A DNA stretch of 64,000 bases, taken from contig OZ020624.1 in assembly GCA_963971575.1 (NCBI GenBank), positions 6,320,903-6,384,902 of the forward strand, in the 5' to 3' direction. The notes below the pieces were generated by a model that saw only the letters and a list, made by a program, of their open reading frames with translations, made no database searches and was not told the DNA's origin. Each line of letters starts with the position of its first letter. Position 1 is the stretch's first letter. The position numbers were made by a program, and so were the translations under genes. Origin of the DNA: Liopterus haemorrhoidalis. Lineage: Eukaryota > Arthropoda > Insecta > Coleoptera > Dytiscidae. This document shows positions 53,671 through 64,000 of this stretch, in pieces.

Positions 53671-53953
53671 CATAATCTATTTATCTCTTATCATATTTCT
53701 TTATATTTGTTGAAATGATTTAGTGAAAAACAATTGTGATACTGTTGACACTAGGGCTTTTCATTTCTAGTAATTTTCAAATCCCGGGATTCCGCGATGA
53801 AATTTGATATATTCCCGGGATCCCGGAATTTCCCGGGGTTTTTAAAATTGCATGAATACAACTAATTAGTCCATAAACATGTTGTGTGTGCAGAAATATC
53901 TTTAATTCAGATTCAGAATTCGAAAAAATATTACTACAAATTAACAAAAAAAA

Positions 53954-54102
53954 TCAGCTGTGGCCACAGGACCGACCGCCATCATAAAGTACTTACATAA
54001 ATTACATTCTAGCAGCAGAGTAGAAATAACTTGACCTAATATTTTCTAACAGATATATTATTTATCATGACCATGGAAACGTTACATATAAATATAAAAA
54101 AA
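53954..54102 (-). mobile_element. F2 array, unit 1 (3' module plus start of body)
   Basis: TCAGCTGTGGCCACAGGACC to GAAACGTTACATATAAATAT, then abruptly the next unit begins. Contains hairpin, sub-TIR and about 50 bp of body. Confidence 0.8.
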
Positions 54103-54733
54103 TCAGCTGTGGCCACCACAGGACCGACCGCCATCATAAAGTACTTCATAAAGTAATACATTCTAGCAGCAGAGTAGAAATAACTTGGCCTAATATTTTC
54201 TAACAGAGACATTATTTATCATGACCATGGAAACGTTACATATAAGTATGAAAAAATCGAAAAATTTCGAAAAATTTTACAATAATTATTCGAAATTTTT
54301 CGTTTTATCAAAAAACGTCTCAAATAAAAGTTATTAATTATTGCTTTTATAGCAACTTTTGTTCAATAAATTTTTTCGAAATGTTTTTCTGTTGTGAAAT
54401 ATTCATAAAAATCTTAAAATCGACACGAGTATACTCCCATTTTTAGTCAACCGATTTTTACCAAAATTTGATTAACTCGTGCCATTGATAGCAGAAGCTT
54501 AAATATGAAGTTTCATAAAAATCCTTTCAGCCGAATTTGCTCTGCACGTGTACACAGACGGACAGACAGACAGACGGACAGACAGACGGACAGAGAGACA
54601 GACCAACAGACATCATGCTAAAAATAGTCAAAACGTTATGTAGGGACCTCAATTCGTGGAGATCCATCGAAATCTCGAAATGTCAAAATCGGTATGATCA
54701 CAATACCTCCCTTATATATGTTGGCGGTCGGTA
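54103..54733 (-). mobile_element. F2 array, unit 2 (complete)
   Basis: TCAGCTGTGGCCACCACAGG through (GACA/GACG)n at 54557-54610 to GTTGGCGGTCGGTA. Reference full-length F2, 631 bp. Confidence 0.88.
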
Positions 54734-54737
54734 AAAA

Positions 54738-55257
54738 TTGAGACTTATTAAAAATTTTACAGAAATTATTCGAAAGTATTCGTTTTATCAAAAAACGTCT
54801 CAAATAAAAGTTATTAGTTATTGCTTTTATAGCAACTTTTGTTTAATAAATTTTTTCGAAATATTTTTGTGTTGTAAAATATTCACAAAAATCTTAAAAT
54901 CGACACGAGTAAACTCTCATTTTTAGTCAACCGATTTTTACCAAAAGTTGATCAACTCGTGTCATTGATGTCAAAAGCTTAAACATGCAGTTTCATAAAA
55001 ATCCTTTTAACCGAATTTGCTCTGTACGTGTACACAAACAGACGGACAGACGGATAGACGGACAGACAGACAGACAGACAGACTGACAGACAGACGGACA
55101 TACAGACAGACGGACGGACAGACAGACCGACAGACATCATTCTAAAAATAGTGAAAACGTTATGTAGGGACCTCAATTCATGGAGATCTATCGAAATCTC
55201 GAAATGTCAAAATCGGTATGATCACAATACCTCCCTTATATATGTTGACGGTCGGTA
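54738..55257 (-). mobile_element. F2 array, unit 3 (body only)
   Basis: Continues directly after AAAA with the body from TTGAGACTTATTAAAAATTT, (GACA/GACG)n at 55038-55134, ending GTTGACGGTCGGTA. The 3' module and the start of the body are missing. Head-to-tail order with units 1-2. Confidence 0.85.
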
Positions 55258-55487
55258 AAAAGATTATTTTATTTAGAAAAACTTGAATAATAATACAAAA
55301 ATAATTATACTTAAATATAAATCAAAATAATTGTGAGAACCGAAAAATAAATTTCGTTAGGAAATATTAAGTTTTATAATAATTTTTCAAAAAACGTAAG
55401 GTGTCAAAGGAGCTTTCACGGAGCTCCGGACAATCTGCGGATACCAGCGGATTTGCAGGGCTCTAATGATGAGAGCGATCATGAGAC

Positions 55488-55672
55488 ATCTCTCTCGTGA
55501 TCGCTGAAGACGGAAACAGATCGTTGAGCAGTTTCCGAAACGTCTGAAAGAATATTATATATGTACCTCATAAAGTATTATATCTTTTTGATAGTAATAC
55601 TCATTATATTGTACTATTCTAGCCTAGTACTATCAGCAATGGCACACGTCCAAAATAACGGTGTCCGCAATA
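55488..55672 (+). repeat. Dispersed repeat D, copy 2
   Basis: Inverted match of 6890-7080. The short reading frame that continues from here (55561-55776) starts inside the repeat and is not supported as a gene. Confidence 0.65.
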
Positions 55673-55776
55673 ATTATATTGTTACGAAACCTCAACACAA
55701 GAAAGGGCCTGTGTATTTCTTGAACTATAATGCTAGTGCACAACCGAATAAGAAGAATAGAGTTTTCGCGCTATAG

Positions 55777-57950
55777 TCCTTGTTAAACTCCATTCCCAAT
55801 AAATATGAGATGACGTCACACTTAGTTAGTTTAAGTACCAACGTTATGATATGTTTTAATCAACATCAATCCATAACTCAGTTAGTACATTTATTTATTT
55901 AATGATGGTAAATTTTTCCAATGTTGTCAGTTTGTAATTGGATTGTTCAATCGTTATTTGTCGACATTTCGGCATCGGTTGACATTTAAGTGCTTATTTA
56001 GTGAGGTTATATTTTATTTTTTTTAAATTTTACTGTAATAAAAATTGCCAAAGCTCTTAGTAGCCGTGCTTAAAGGATGGTTTTGTCTCTTATTAATTAT
56101 TTTGAAAGATAATTAATTTGATTTTAGGAGAGCATGTTACTGTCGACACTATTAATATAATATTGCATGAAAGGGGTACCTTTGTAAACTACCATTTCTA
56201 ACAGAGTGATTAAGACTAAAATTTAAGGGGTTTTTAAAACTCATAAAAGAGTAGTAGATATCAAATTTTAGCTTGATCGTAGCAATAGTTTTCGAGATAT
56301 TGTTCGAGTTAATTTTTAGAAACTGCAATGGTACCTTAGGAAACTACCATTTTTTACAGAGCGATTGAGACCAAAATTGTAGGGATTTTTAAGACTCATA
56401 AAAGAGGATTATTTATCAAATATGATGGATGATATTTCTATAACGTACTTTTATCTGTATATTGTGTTTGTATATTTTAAAAGGTTTTATAATTTGTAAT
56501 GTAAGTGAACAAAAACAATATTTAATTTTGTATCTTGGTCGATAAACAAATATTATATATGATTAATAAAATATATTCTATTTACATTTGTTACGTTCTT
56601 TTTTTTGTAATTTTAACCTACAGGTCTGTTACGTAGAACGGTTTATTATCATCAGATGCAAACGAAAAGTAATTTTAGCATATTCATGAAATTTACACTT
56701 GCAGCTAGCGGCAATAAACTGTTTGACTGGAAATAATATTTGAATATTCATTATTCGAAACCAAATTGTATCTAACATCTGAAATTCAAAAATTTCTATT
56801 CGAATAAAAAAAATGTGATTCTTTATCATTGCTTTCCGATATCATTTAGTGAGTTCAGGAAGCAAGCTCGGAGCGTTCGAGAAAAGGTCTAAACGCGTTT
56901 ATTTGAGCGGTCTGGAATTAAACAGTGTGACTCAGAACACTCTGCGTTTGCTTCCCGAACCCGGTGTGTTAATGTGGACACCAGGCGAAAAATTAAAGTA
57001 AATTGTATAAAAAGTATTAAAAGAACACGGCACATTTCTAAAAACAAATATTTCTGATGATTCTTATACACTGAAATTTAATTTTTTATTTTTTTTTTTT
57101 AAATACTACGTTACACACACGTTTATATAATATAATATAAACCATAAATTTTGCGACAAATCGGTTAGAAAGAACTGCTGTGCATCATAATTTACATTAA
57201 TTTCTTTCCTCCATTGGAAATATAGGTTTGGAATATATTTTCAGAAGTTGTTCGATATAACCTAACTTTTTTGACAGTTTACGAATTGGCAACAAGGTGA
57301 GTTTTTCAACTGTGACGTCATTTCAAAGTTACGGTAAATGGATTTTGCTCGGATTATATTTACATTACGTTTATTCGGCTTCGTTTAAAAATTATTAGTA
57401 CAAAAACTCATTATATAAAACTGAAAATATTTCAATACTCAATTAATTGGATTGTTGTTTTTCTTAATTAAAAATACCATAACATGTTATCCCATTAATT
57501 TTTATTCCCATACTGCCATGAATCACCAATATCACATATCCTGTATAAAATACGTGATATAATAATTCATGTAAAGCCGTAATTCAATGGCCGGTAAACG
57601 AAACAAGGCCATTCTCAGCGGAGTTGATAAAGCACGACAAATAAACATATATTTCAATCAACAACGTGCTCTGTTCTCTGGGTACTGTACTATGCTCTGG
57701 TCACTGACTCACATGCTTTATTCAACAAACACAATGAAGATTTGTTTTAAAACTACTATATTTTTATCTAACGTAAAACAAAATGTATTGTAAATAGTGC
57801 AATATATAGATGCCACTAGCTGTGACAAATTTCATTTTAGCGTGAAGGGATTTCAAAATGGTACAATATATATTGTTGTGTCGTTCTTGGTGGTAACGTC
57901 AGGAAAAATGTCGCGAGTGTTGACTGTATTGCTGAAAGGAGACTCCAGTC
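55777..57950. other. Long AT-rich stretch without a recognised gene
   Basis: Two diverged direct repeats at about 56179-56300 and 56329-56420 (TACCTT.G.AAACTACCATTT, CTCATAAAAGAG). Otherwise no supported frames. Confidence 0.4.
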
Positions 57951-57959
57951 TTTGAATTA

Positions 57960-58148
57960 AAATTTTAAAGACTCTTTCCAAATAAAAAAAATTTAATGAT
58001 GTACTTAATTTGGCAAAAAGAAAGTATAACGATTCATTAATTTTGAATTCTGACAATAAATCTAAGACTGTATGGACCATATTGAAATCAGATCTGGGTA
58101 ATATTAAAAAGCACCGCGATATTACTTTAATTGTAAATAATGGAAGGT
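57960..58148 (+). pseudogene. LINE endonuclease-RT linker fragment
   Basis: LAKRKYNDSLILNSDNKSKT, VWTILKSDLGNIKKHRDITL, IVNNG: the NKSKT-x-W-x-I motif between the endonuclease and RT domains of Jockey-type ORF2. Isolated fragment. Confidence 0.65.
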
Positions 58149-58805
58149 GACCTTATCCGCGTCCGATTTTTAAAAATATCTCTAAGCTGTCCGTACTGCT
58201 ATACAAGTATAAACATTAGTTGTTTATCCCCTTGAAATCATAACTAAAAACCAGTAGAGCTAAGCCGATTAGAAATCTCTGTAGACACTTTATAGTATTT
58301 CACTCTAGTTCAAAAGTCAAAAGCTCCATTTATCTAAATGTAAAGTTAGTTCCTATATAACTGCTCAGCTTTATGTTGTGCTTAAATATTACGCTAGAAG
58401 CTCAAAGCACAAAGCAGCTTTGCTATAATATCTGTTTTACTGTTAGTGCTCTGTATGGGAGTTACATTTAGACAGCTTTATGTTAAGAGGGTGTTTTTTT
58501 AAAAATACTCCCAAACTGGAGAAGAGATTTACTCTTTGTACTAGGAACATGTTTGTTCCACTTCAATAGTATTAAGAACAGTGTTTCAGAAACTTTAATA
58601 ACTGTCAAACCATTTAAATATATTTTTCGTTATTATAGCTTTTATTCCTGATAGAATTCTGCAGACGAATATAATATTGTTGTTTACTAAACTTAGATGA
58701 TCGTACTCCTTTGGGTAGAATATTCTTCCTTTAATAATAATAATAATAAATTTATTTAAATTTAAGGTACAAAAAAATATGCATGATTTACGTCACTATT
58801 ACATA

Positions 58806-59318
58806 CAGTAGGCGGCCAAATTATTAGGGACAGTACACTTTTTTTCTAATTTTCAAGTTTAAATGCATTTTGTGAGAAAATAAATTGTTTTTAAATCATT
58901 TTTCTTCTATATTCTTGTTGCTGGTATCATTATTATTTTAAAAAGCGGGAGATCGCCAAAGAAATCATCACCACCAAGCGGCAATTGACAGAAACCCTTA
59001 TCAGAGAGTGGCATCACAACCTCAATCTCCGACACAACGCAAAAGTCTGCATAGAAGGCATGCCCAAACGCCTGGAAGCCGCATTCGCAGCAAAGGGCGG
59101 CATTACAAAATATTAAGATTTTACTTAATTTGTTAAATTAACACTTTTTATGCAAAAATAAATGGTTATGAATAAGCAATTATGTCGTTTTATATTCTAA
59201 ATAAAGCACTCTAATGAATGAAAATAAATACGAGACCCAAAGCAACTTATTTCCTCATTAAATTCATTTGAAAATTACAGAAAATTTGTACTGTCCATAA
59301 TAATTTGGCCACCCACTG
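58806..59318 (+). mobile_element. Tc1-like deletion derivative
   Basis: TA at 58804-58805 and 59319-59320. Left CAGTAGGCGGCCAAATTATT, right complement CAGTGGGTGGCCAAATTATT, then GGACAGTAC at both ends. 513 bp, containing only the transposase C-terminus. Confidence 0.88.
58946..59116 (+). pseudogene. Tc1-like transposase C-terminus
   Basis: REIAKEIITTKRQLTETLIR, EWHHNLNLRHNAKVCIEGMP, KRLEAAFAAKGGITKY and stop. SMPRR...V..AKGG.T.Y is the conserved end of Tc1 transposases. GC-richer than surrounding DNA. Catalytic domain deleted. Confidence 0.82.
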
Positions 59319-59344
59319 TACATGTACTACAAAGAATGTTTATT

Positions 59345-59617
59345 TTACATAATAATATTTGAGGTGTCATCCTCTAAATATTCTTCAATGCTATAGTAAG
59401 CTTTGTTTATGAAGTGATTTCGCAAAACATTTTTGAATTGTTTTGCAGGCAATTCTTTTATAGTTTTCGGCAATTTATTAAATAACTTTGCCCCAATGTG
59501 ATATGGCAATTTTTTGGATATATTATGTGACCAAGGGGAGTTTGAGGTTATCTCGTTCTCTGATTTCATATCCTGCTACTTTTTCTAACGCTAATCTGTA
59601 AACAGACGGTAGAGTTA
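59345..59617 (-). pseudogene. CR1/L2-like LINE C-terminus (part 2)
   Basis: Minus strand: LTLPSVYRLALEKVAGYEIR, ERDNLKLPLVT, frameshift, NISKKLPYHIGAKLFNKLPK, TIKELPAKQFKNVLRNHFIN, KAYYSIEEYL. The G.KLFNKLP..IK..P...FK and YYS.EE/DFL motifs mark the end of ORF2. Part 1 is at 60362-60480; the 745 bp between them is an insertion or unrelated sequence. Confidence 0.75.
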
Positions 59618-60361
59618 ACTAGGGGCCTCAGCCCGGCTACGCCGGTCTTCTCCTCTACGTTGTTATAATATAATAAGGCATTTGGCGCACTTGTCGATTA
59701 TAAAACTCGTCGCTCATCTTTTTTTAACACTATTTTATGGAAATTCGCCCCGCAAATGTCTTAAACTTTATCGTTAATTCACCTTAAATCCTTAATTAGT
59801 ATTCTTCTGTCAAGAAACACGTTCAAAATGTGAAATCTCGTCCCATTTTAAAATGCAAAAAATTTGACAGCTGTGTCCTTTTGAAACCTTGTAAGCATAT
59901 TTTTGCCTCAAAATGCTCAAATAATAGCCCAGATTCTTTGAAAAATGTTTTCTGATACCTCAAAATATTATCTCGCACGTCCAAAAAGCTATCCTGAACC
60001 ATTATTACCATTTAACACTTTGATTCACACCGTAAATATTCTGGACCGGCCGTCTTGTATTAAGAATATTTTTGAATTATCGTCTGATAAAACCTGTCCA
60101 TGCCGATCAATGGGGACTTTGATTCGACACGGATTCGAGGAAAAAATGCATGATTTTTATCAATAAAAATTAGTCAGTACCCCGTGTCGAAATAAAATTA
60201 AGCCTAAGCACTAAAAAAATATCACCCGGATAAGACGGCGGTTCATTTTCCTCTCTCCGCGTCACCGGAAAAATGAAGCTACACCAGAAGTTGAATAGAA
60301 TATACATACCACACTTATACAATATAATAGTAGATATTTTAAAATCAACGAAAAGCTGTTT
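59618..60361. mobile_element. Unidentified insertion splitting a LINE
   Basis: Lies between two consecutive parts of one LINE ORF (RVSIL | LTLPSVY, a gap of about 14 residues relative to the copy at 63429-64000). Starts AGGGGCCTCAGCCCGGCTAC; no inverted end or coding resemblance found. Confidence 0.45.
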
Positions 60362-60480
60362 ACATGAAGTATACTAACCCTAGCTAATACTCTAATAGCT
60401 CTTTTCTGCAATATAAAGATTCTTTTCCACTCTACAGAGGTACCCCATAATATTTTGTATATAAAATGTTTGCTTTCCTC
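60362..60480 (-). pseudogene. CR1/L2-like LINE C-terminal region (part 1)
   Basis: ILWGTSVEWKRIFILQKRAI and RVLARVSIL: the W-x-x-S...+IF-LQK-A-R-I block after the RT thumb, as at 63900-64000. Confidence 0.72.
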
Positions 60481-61800
60481 TTAATCCAGCGATTAAGGCC
60501 CTATTAACCCGAGACAGGTGCCTCAGCCGTGATACCCTAGAGCCGGACCTGATAAAAAGGTTAATAAACTATAATTGTCGTCAAACTTTTTAAAGACGTA
60601 CAAGAACAAAGAAAGAAAGGTTAACAAGATTCCATAATTCACATCATACCATTTTAGGCTCAAAAAGTTATTTTTGAAATAAAGAGAAACCTTGTCTAAA
60701 CGTACATCGTTTTCCACAATTGTACGCGATCTTAAAATTTCTCTCAACATTCCCTAAATAATGTTGTATCAATGTATTCATCTAAAGTTCACATTTTCCA
60801 AACATAAAACCAAAAACAAACATAAAACGCAAATAAAACCAACACAAACCAATAAACAAAGCAGAAAACTCTATTTCGAAAATCAATTGTCTATTACAGT
60901 AATGATATCCTCAAATAAAATCATGAAAAGCTCCATTTTCTTATCTATTCCCTCATTCAACTCCCATCTCACTCTCACAATATCCTTTCAATGCATTTAT
61001 CTCTCTCAAGTACGTCATAACCATCCCTACAAAGTATCACATTTATAAGAAATCGGAACCCAAACTGTGTGAATGACTCTATAAAATAACGTTTTACGTA
61101 AAATAATTCGTGTAAAATGTCTAGAAATGGACGGCAGACATATTTGACAGCTATTCAAGATGTATAATGGCGACTTAAAGTCAATGTGATAAAGTATAGC
61201 AATCAAACAACGTTTAAAGCATGTTACAACCAGTAAGAAGAGATTTATAGGTCAGGACATAAAAATTGTTGGACAGTTCATGTTTGTGACGAAGGAAACA
61301 ATGGACAGATTTGACAGTTTGTCACTGCTTGTGGTCAATTATTGGTGATAAATTAGAGCAAAACAACTTTGCGTTAGAACAGTTTCCTCGTATACACATT
61401 TAGCTATTAATTTATATCTATTTAGTATCGAGAACTAACACGCTCGATTACGCTGTCTGGTGGTCAAATATTGTACTAGATACTCCAGGGCTGTTTGAAA
61501 TTATTACGTATGTTTTACGAGGATTACCTTTTGTGTTTTTATAAACGAACACTAGATGGCAATATTATTATTATTATTATTATTATTATACAATAATGGG
61601 AAAGGCAGCTTTCGCTGATTAGTCCCGTTTACACAAATAGTAATACGATACATAGCAGAAAAAAAAATACAATAATATTATAAAAATTATTACAAACTAA
61701 TACATAATTATTGATGCTAGTAAATTGAAAAAAAAGTAAGCCAATAAATCAATTTAAAGACATAAATCGCTACATCGTTGTAAGGAATTTTACCCGACCA
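60481..61800. other. No recognised gene
   Basis: AT-rich; (TAT)n at 61564-61588. No supported frames. Confidence 0.4.
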
Positions 61801-61804
61801 TTTT

Positions 61805-62864
61805 TAGGGTTTTGTAGGTATGACCAAAAAACCCTTACACCGTCATTTTGTCGTCTGTCTGTCTGTCTGTTCGGTAAAAATTGTAGCCAAACGGCTAAAC
61901 CTAGAGAGTTGAAATTTGGCATGCTTATACAACTCTTTGACCCGCACATAGGAAAAATACTAAAACATCTAAAAAACATATCCCCCTAAAAATATAAACA
62001 AATATGTGCTCATCGAAAAAAAAATATTTTTTTATAATTCTGAGTAGGGTATCAAATGAAAGCCCTTGGTACGTGGATTAACGATCAAATTTTTATTTTT
62101 GCAAAATAAATTATTTTGAAGCGATTTTTGCCAAAATTATGCAAAAAATTTTTTGTCCCACACCCTGTAGCCCAGATGGTTTAAACTAAAAATCGGAAAA
62201 AAATTCTAAGTAATGTATGTTAGTGTGAACCGAAATAGTACAACAGGAATTTTTGATCAGATTATGTTTTCGGAAAATAATGCATTTTTTGTGTTTTTAA
62301 CCAAAATATGTTAAATATTTAATTCGCTATTTAACCAAGTTAATACGTCAGCGCTCATAGCGATGTGCGTTTAATCATTGGTTTTCTAATTTGCTTAACA
62401 GGTAACTTGCAAACCAGAGTTCGAATCCTGTCAATTTTATTTTTTGTTTGTTTTTTTTTGCAGTTTTCTTTTGTTTAAATTATTTTGTCAAAATTCTAGT
62501 TATATTTTGGTAAATGTTTACGCATTTAATTTTTAAAAGCGTAAATTTAATAACCAGTGGGAAGTGTTGAAATTATAATTTAATTCTGTTTGATGTATAC
62601 GAAATCAGAGGGCGGGGCTAATGATTTAAGCAACCAATAGAAGCCATAGGCGCAATTTTCAAAATCTTTATGAACCTTGCTATGTAAAAAAATACTGCAC
62701 ATATTTAGAAACTTAAATAATGGTATTTAGACATTCGAATTAAAATTCATAAAAAAATATTTTGACATAAAAATTGTTTTGGCATCCCAAATAATCATCA
62801 TTCAGTTATTAAATACCTGCAAAACCCTGAAATGTGTGAAAATTCACACTTCACATAAATTTTT
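61805..62864 (+). mobile_element. F1 element copy 1h
   Basis: TAGGGTTTTGTAGGTATGAC, three GTCT units only, complete body, type g tRNA-like centre, 3' variant X, ACCTGCAAAACCCTGAAATG, hairpin GTGTGAAAATTCACAC, ACTTCACATAAATTTTT. Closest to a consensus F1 with a minimal microsatellite. It abuts LINE sequence on the right. Confidence 0.88.
62343..62438 (+). ncRNA. tRNA-like module, type g (in F1 copy 1h)
   Basis: CATAGCGATGTGCG and CCAGAGTTCGAATCCTGTCA, then CAATTTTATTTTTTG and a ten-T run. Confidence 0.45.
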
Positions 62865-62872
62865 AAATAAGT

Positions 62873-63428
62873 TTAGATTTGATGCGTTGACAACGTTGAG
62901 TCAAGTAGTGCATTCCACATATTTACGACTCTAATACTAAAGAAGTTTTCTCTGATTTGTGTTTTAAATTTGTCTTTGATTATTTTTTTGTTTTGGCCTC
63001 TTTGTACATTTATATTAAAATTATACAAATTATTTAGATCTGTACAATCATAATAACCGTTCATAATTTTGAATAGCTCAATAAGGTCGCCTCTAGTGCG
63101 CCTTTGTTCAAGAGTTGTTAAGTTAAGTAGCTTAAGTCTATTTTCGTACGAGAGATTTTTACATTGTACAGGTAGCCTAGTGGCTTTACGCTGAACCCGT
63201 TCTAACAAGTCTATATCCTTTCTAAGATAAGGAGACCAAATTTGAAAAGCATACTCTAACAAGGGTCTAATGTATGATTTGTAGAGTTGAAGAAAAGTTC
63301 TTGAATCTAAATGTTTAAAAGCCTTTGACACTAGGTAGAGTATGCTATTTGCTTTTTTTACAATATTTTTTATGTGAGAGTGCCACTTTAGGTCACTAGT
63401 TACTGTCACACCTAAATCTAACTGTTCA
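62873..63428 (-). pseudogene. Jockey-like LINE RT thumb and C-terminus
   Basis: From 63428 leftwards: YEQLDLGVTVTSDLKWHSHI, KNIVKKANSILYLVSKAFKH, LDSRTFLQLYKSYIRPLLEY, AFQIWSPYLRKDIDLLERVQ, RKATRL, YENRLKLLNLTTLEQRRTRG, DLIELFKIMNG, FFSIRVVNMWNAL. This is the uninterrupted C-terminal 180 residues of ORF2 without stops. The right side is cut at 63429 by another LINE, the left side by F1 copy 1h. Confidence 0.88.
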
Positions 63429-64000
63429 TATAGTTTAGTTTAGTTTAGTTTAGTTTATTGTTTCATTATCATAAAATCAATACATGTAATAATCATTTAT
63501 GATAGTATGTCATACAGTCATATAATATAATACAATAAAATGAAAATACAATAAAAATAATACATTACAATACATTTATATAACAAGATCGTTTATGTCG
63601 TACAGTGTTTTTTCTAATAGATGGCTTTTTAACAATTTTTTAAATATAATGATTGATTTTGCTGATTTAATTGTGCTTGGCAGTGCATTAAAAAATTTGC
63701 AGCAATTAAAATATGCCCCTTTTGGTAGCTAGTCGTTTTGTGTGCCTTAGGTTCCAAAAGAGTTTTATTGCGTGTGTTATGGGAATGGACTTTAGCGTGA
63801 AACAGGTGTTTATTTTTGTATGTAAATACACATAGCAAAAATACATACACAGATGGCAGGGTCAGAATTTGTAACTTTTTAAACGACTCTTTACAGGACT
63901 CTCTAGGACCGAGGGAATCCAAGATTCGCACAGCTGATTTCTGTAATATAAATATTCGCTTCCATTCACTACATTGACCCCAATGTATTATATTAAATTG
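63429..64000 (-). pseudogene. CR1/L2-like LINE 3' end with (TAAAC)n tail
   Basis: Minus strand from the window edge: WGQCSEWKRIFILQKSAVRI, LDSLGPRESCKESFKKLQIL, TLPSVYVFLLCVFTYKNKHL, HSHNTRNKTLLEP, frameshift near 63720, KGAYFNCCKFFNALPSTIKS, IIIFKKLLKSHLLEKTLYDI. Then a 3' UTR and a short tandem tail TAAACTAAACTAAACTAAAC, the kind of microsatellite end found on CR1/L2-like LINEs instead of poly-A. It is inserted into the LINE at 62873-63428. Continues beyond the window. Confidence 0.85.

Noticed and set aside
53754..53850. TAGGGCTTTTCATTTC plus CCCGGGA repeats as a hAT-like end
   Set aside because: Only one end visible; the candidate partner near 55450 is in the wrong orientation.
55561..55776. 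71-residue frame with a hydrophobic start
   Set aside because: First half lies in dispersed repeat D, which lacks the frame in its other copy.
57587..57793. 68-residue frame starting MAGKRNKAILSG
   Set aside because: No family resemblance, no splice or promoter context.

Overview
This window looks like repeat-dense, AT-rich nuclear DNA from an arthropod, most likely an insect. It holds animal-type transposons (hAT, Tc1, mariner, a DD41D rosa-like element, piggyBac, Harbinger, Jockey/CR1/R1-type LINEs) and one spliced exon of a LIM-domain gene. There are no operons, bacterial genes, rRNA genes or CRISPR arrays. I cannot name the species from the sequence alone. Almost every long reading frame is a decayed transposase, a reverse-transcriptase fragment, or a shadow of a simple repeat.

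Cellular genes are few. The well supported one is a phase 1-1 internal exon (53389-53664, +) carrying the second half of a LIM zinc finger and a conserved C-terminal tail. A weaker candidate is the first coding exon of a secreted protein at 27513-27695 (-).

Layout. 1-2.8 kb: two inverted copies of the same internally deleted IS630/Tc1-like element. 3.4-5.85 kb: LINE broken cleanly by a Harbinger-type MITE. 7.3-9.3 kb: hAT (ZBED-like) remnant, a full copy of family F1, and a LINE RNase H piece. 9.6-12.3 kb: a hAT MITE holding a MITE inside a MITE plus a Tc1 element. 12.9-18.4 kb: more F1 copies, one with F2 inserted, a local duplication and an RTE-like RT. 20.4-22.7 kb: direct repeats around a MITE, a 120-bp satellite and a piggyBac remnant. 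23.6-27.1 kb: two F1 copies, one inside a hAT relic. 28.4-31.1 kb: a HARBI1-like relic and a minisatellite-bearing TIR element. 32.2-36.8 kb: mariner, a 520-bp hexamer array and LINE tails. 37.5-41 kb: a rearranged F1 copy, LINE ORF1/ORF2 and an F2 copy with an inverted end. 41.9-44.4 kb: fragments of an arthropod repeat-encoded gene, LINE RT and mariner N-terminus. 45-49 kb: F1, a tRNA-like SINE, and two mariner-type elements. 49.9-52.3 kb: a TTAA-flanked TIR element and a further TIR element containing F2. 53.4 kb: LIM exon, then a head-to-tail F2 array. 58-64 kb: Tc1 deletion derivative, three LINE fragments and the last F1 copy.

The most interesting system is family F1: at least eight copies of about 1.0-1.5 kb. 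Both F1 and F2 have sub-terminal inverted repeats, a (GTCY)n microsatellite, a terminal hairpin and T-rich target sites, which matches the known mini-me/DINE-1 (Helentron-type, HINE) architecture. What I do not recognise as described is that every F1 copy with an intact centre has a tRNA-like module there, with A-box- and B-box-like motifs and a following T-run. The module is of at least five different types between copies, and one copy carries two in tandem.
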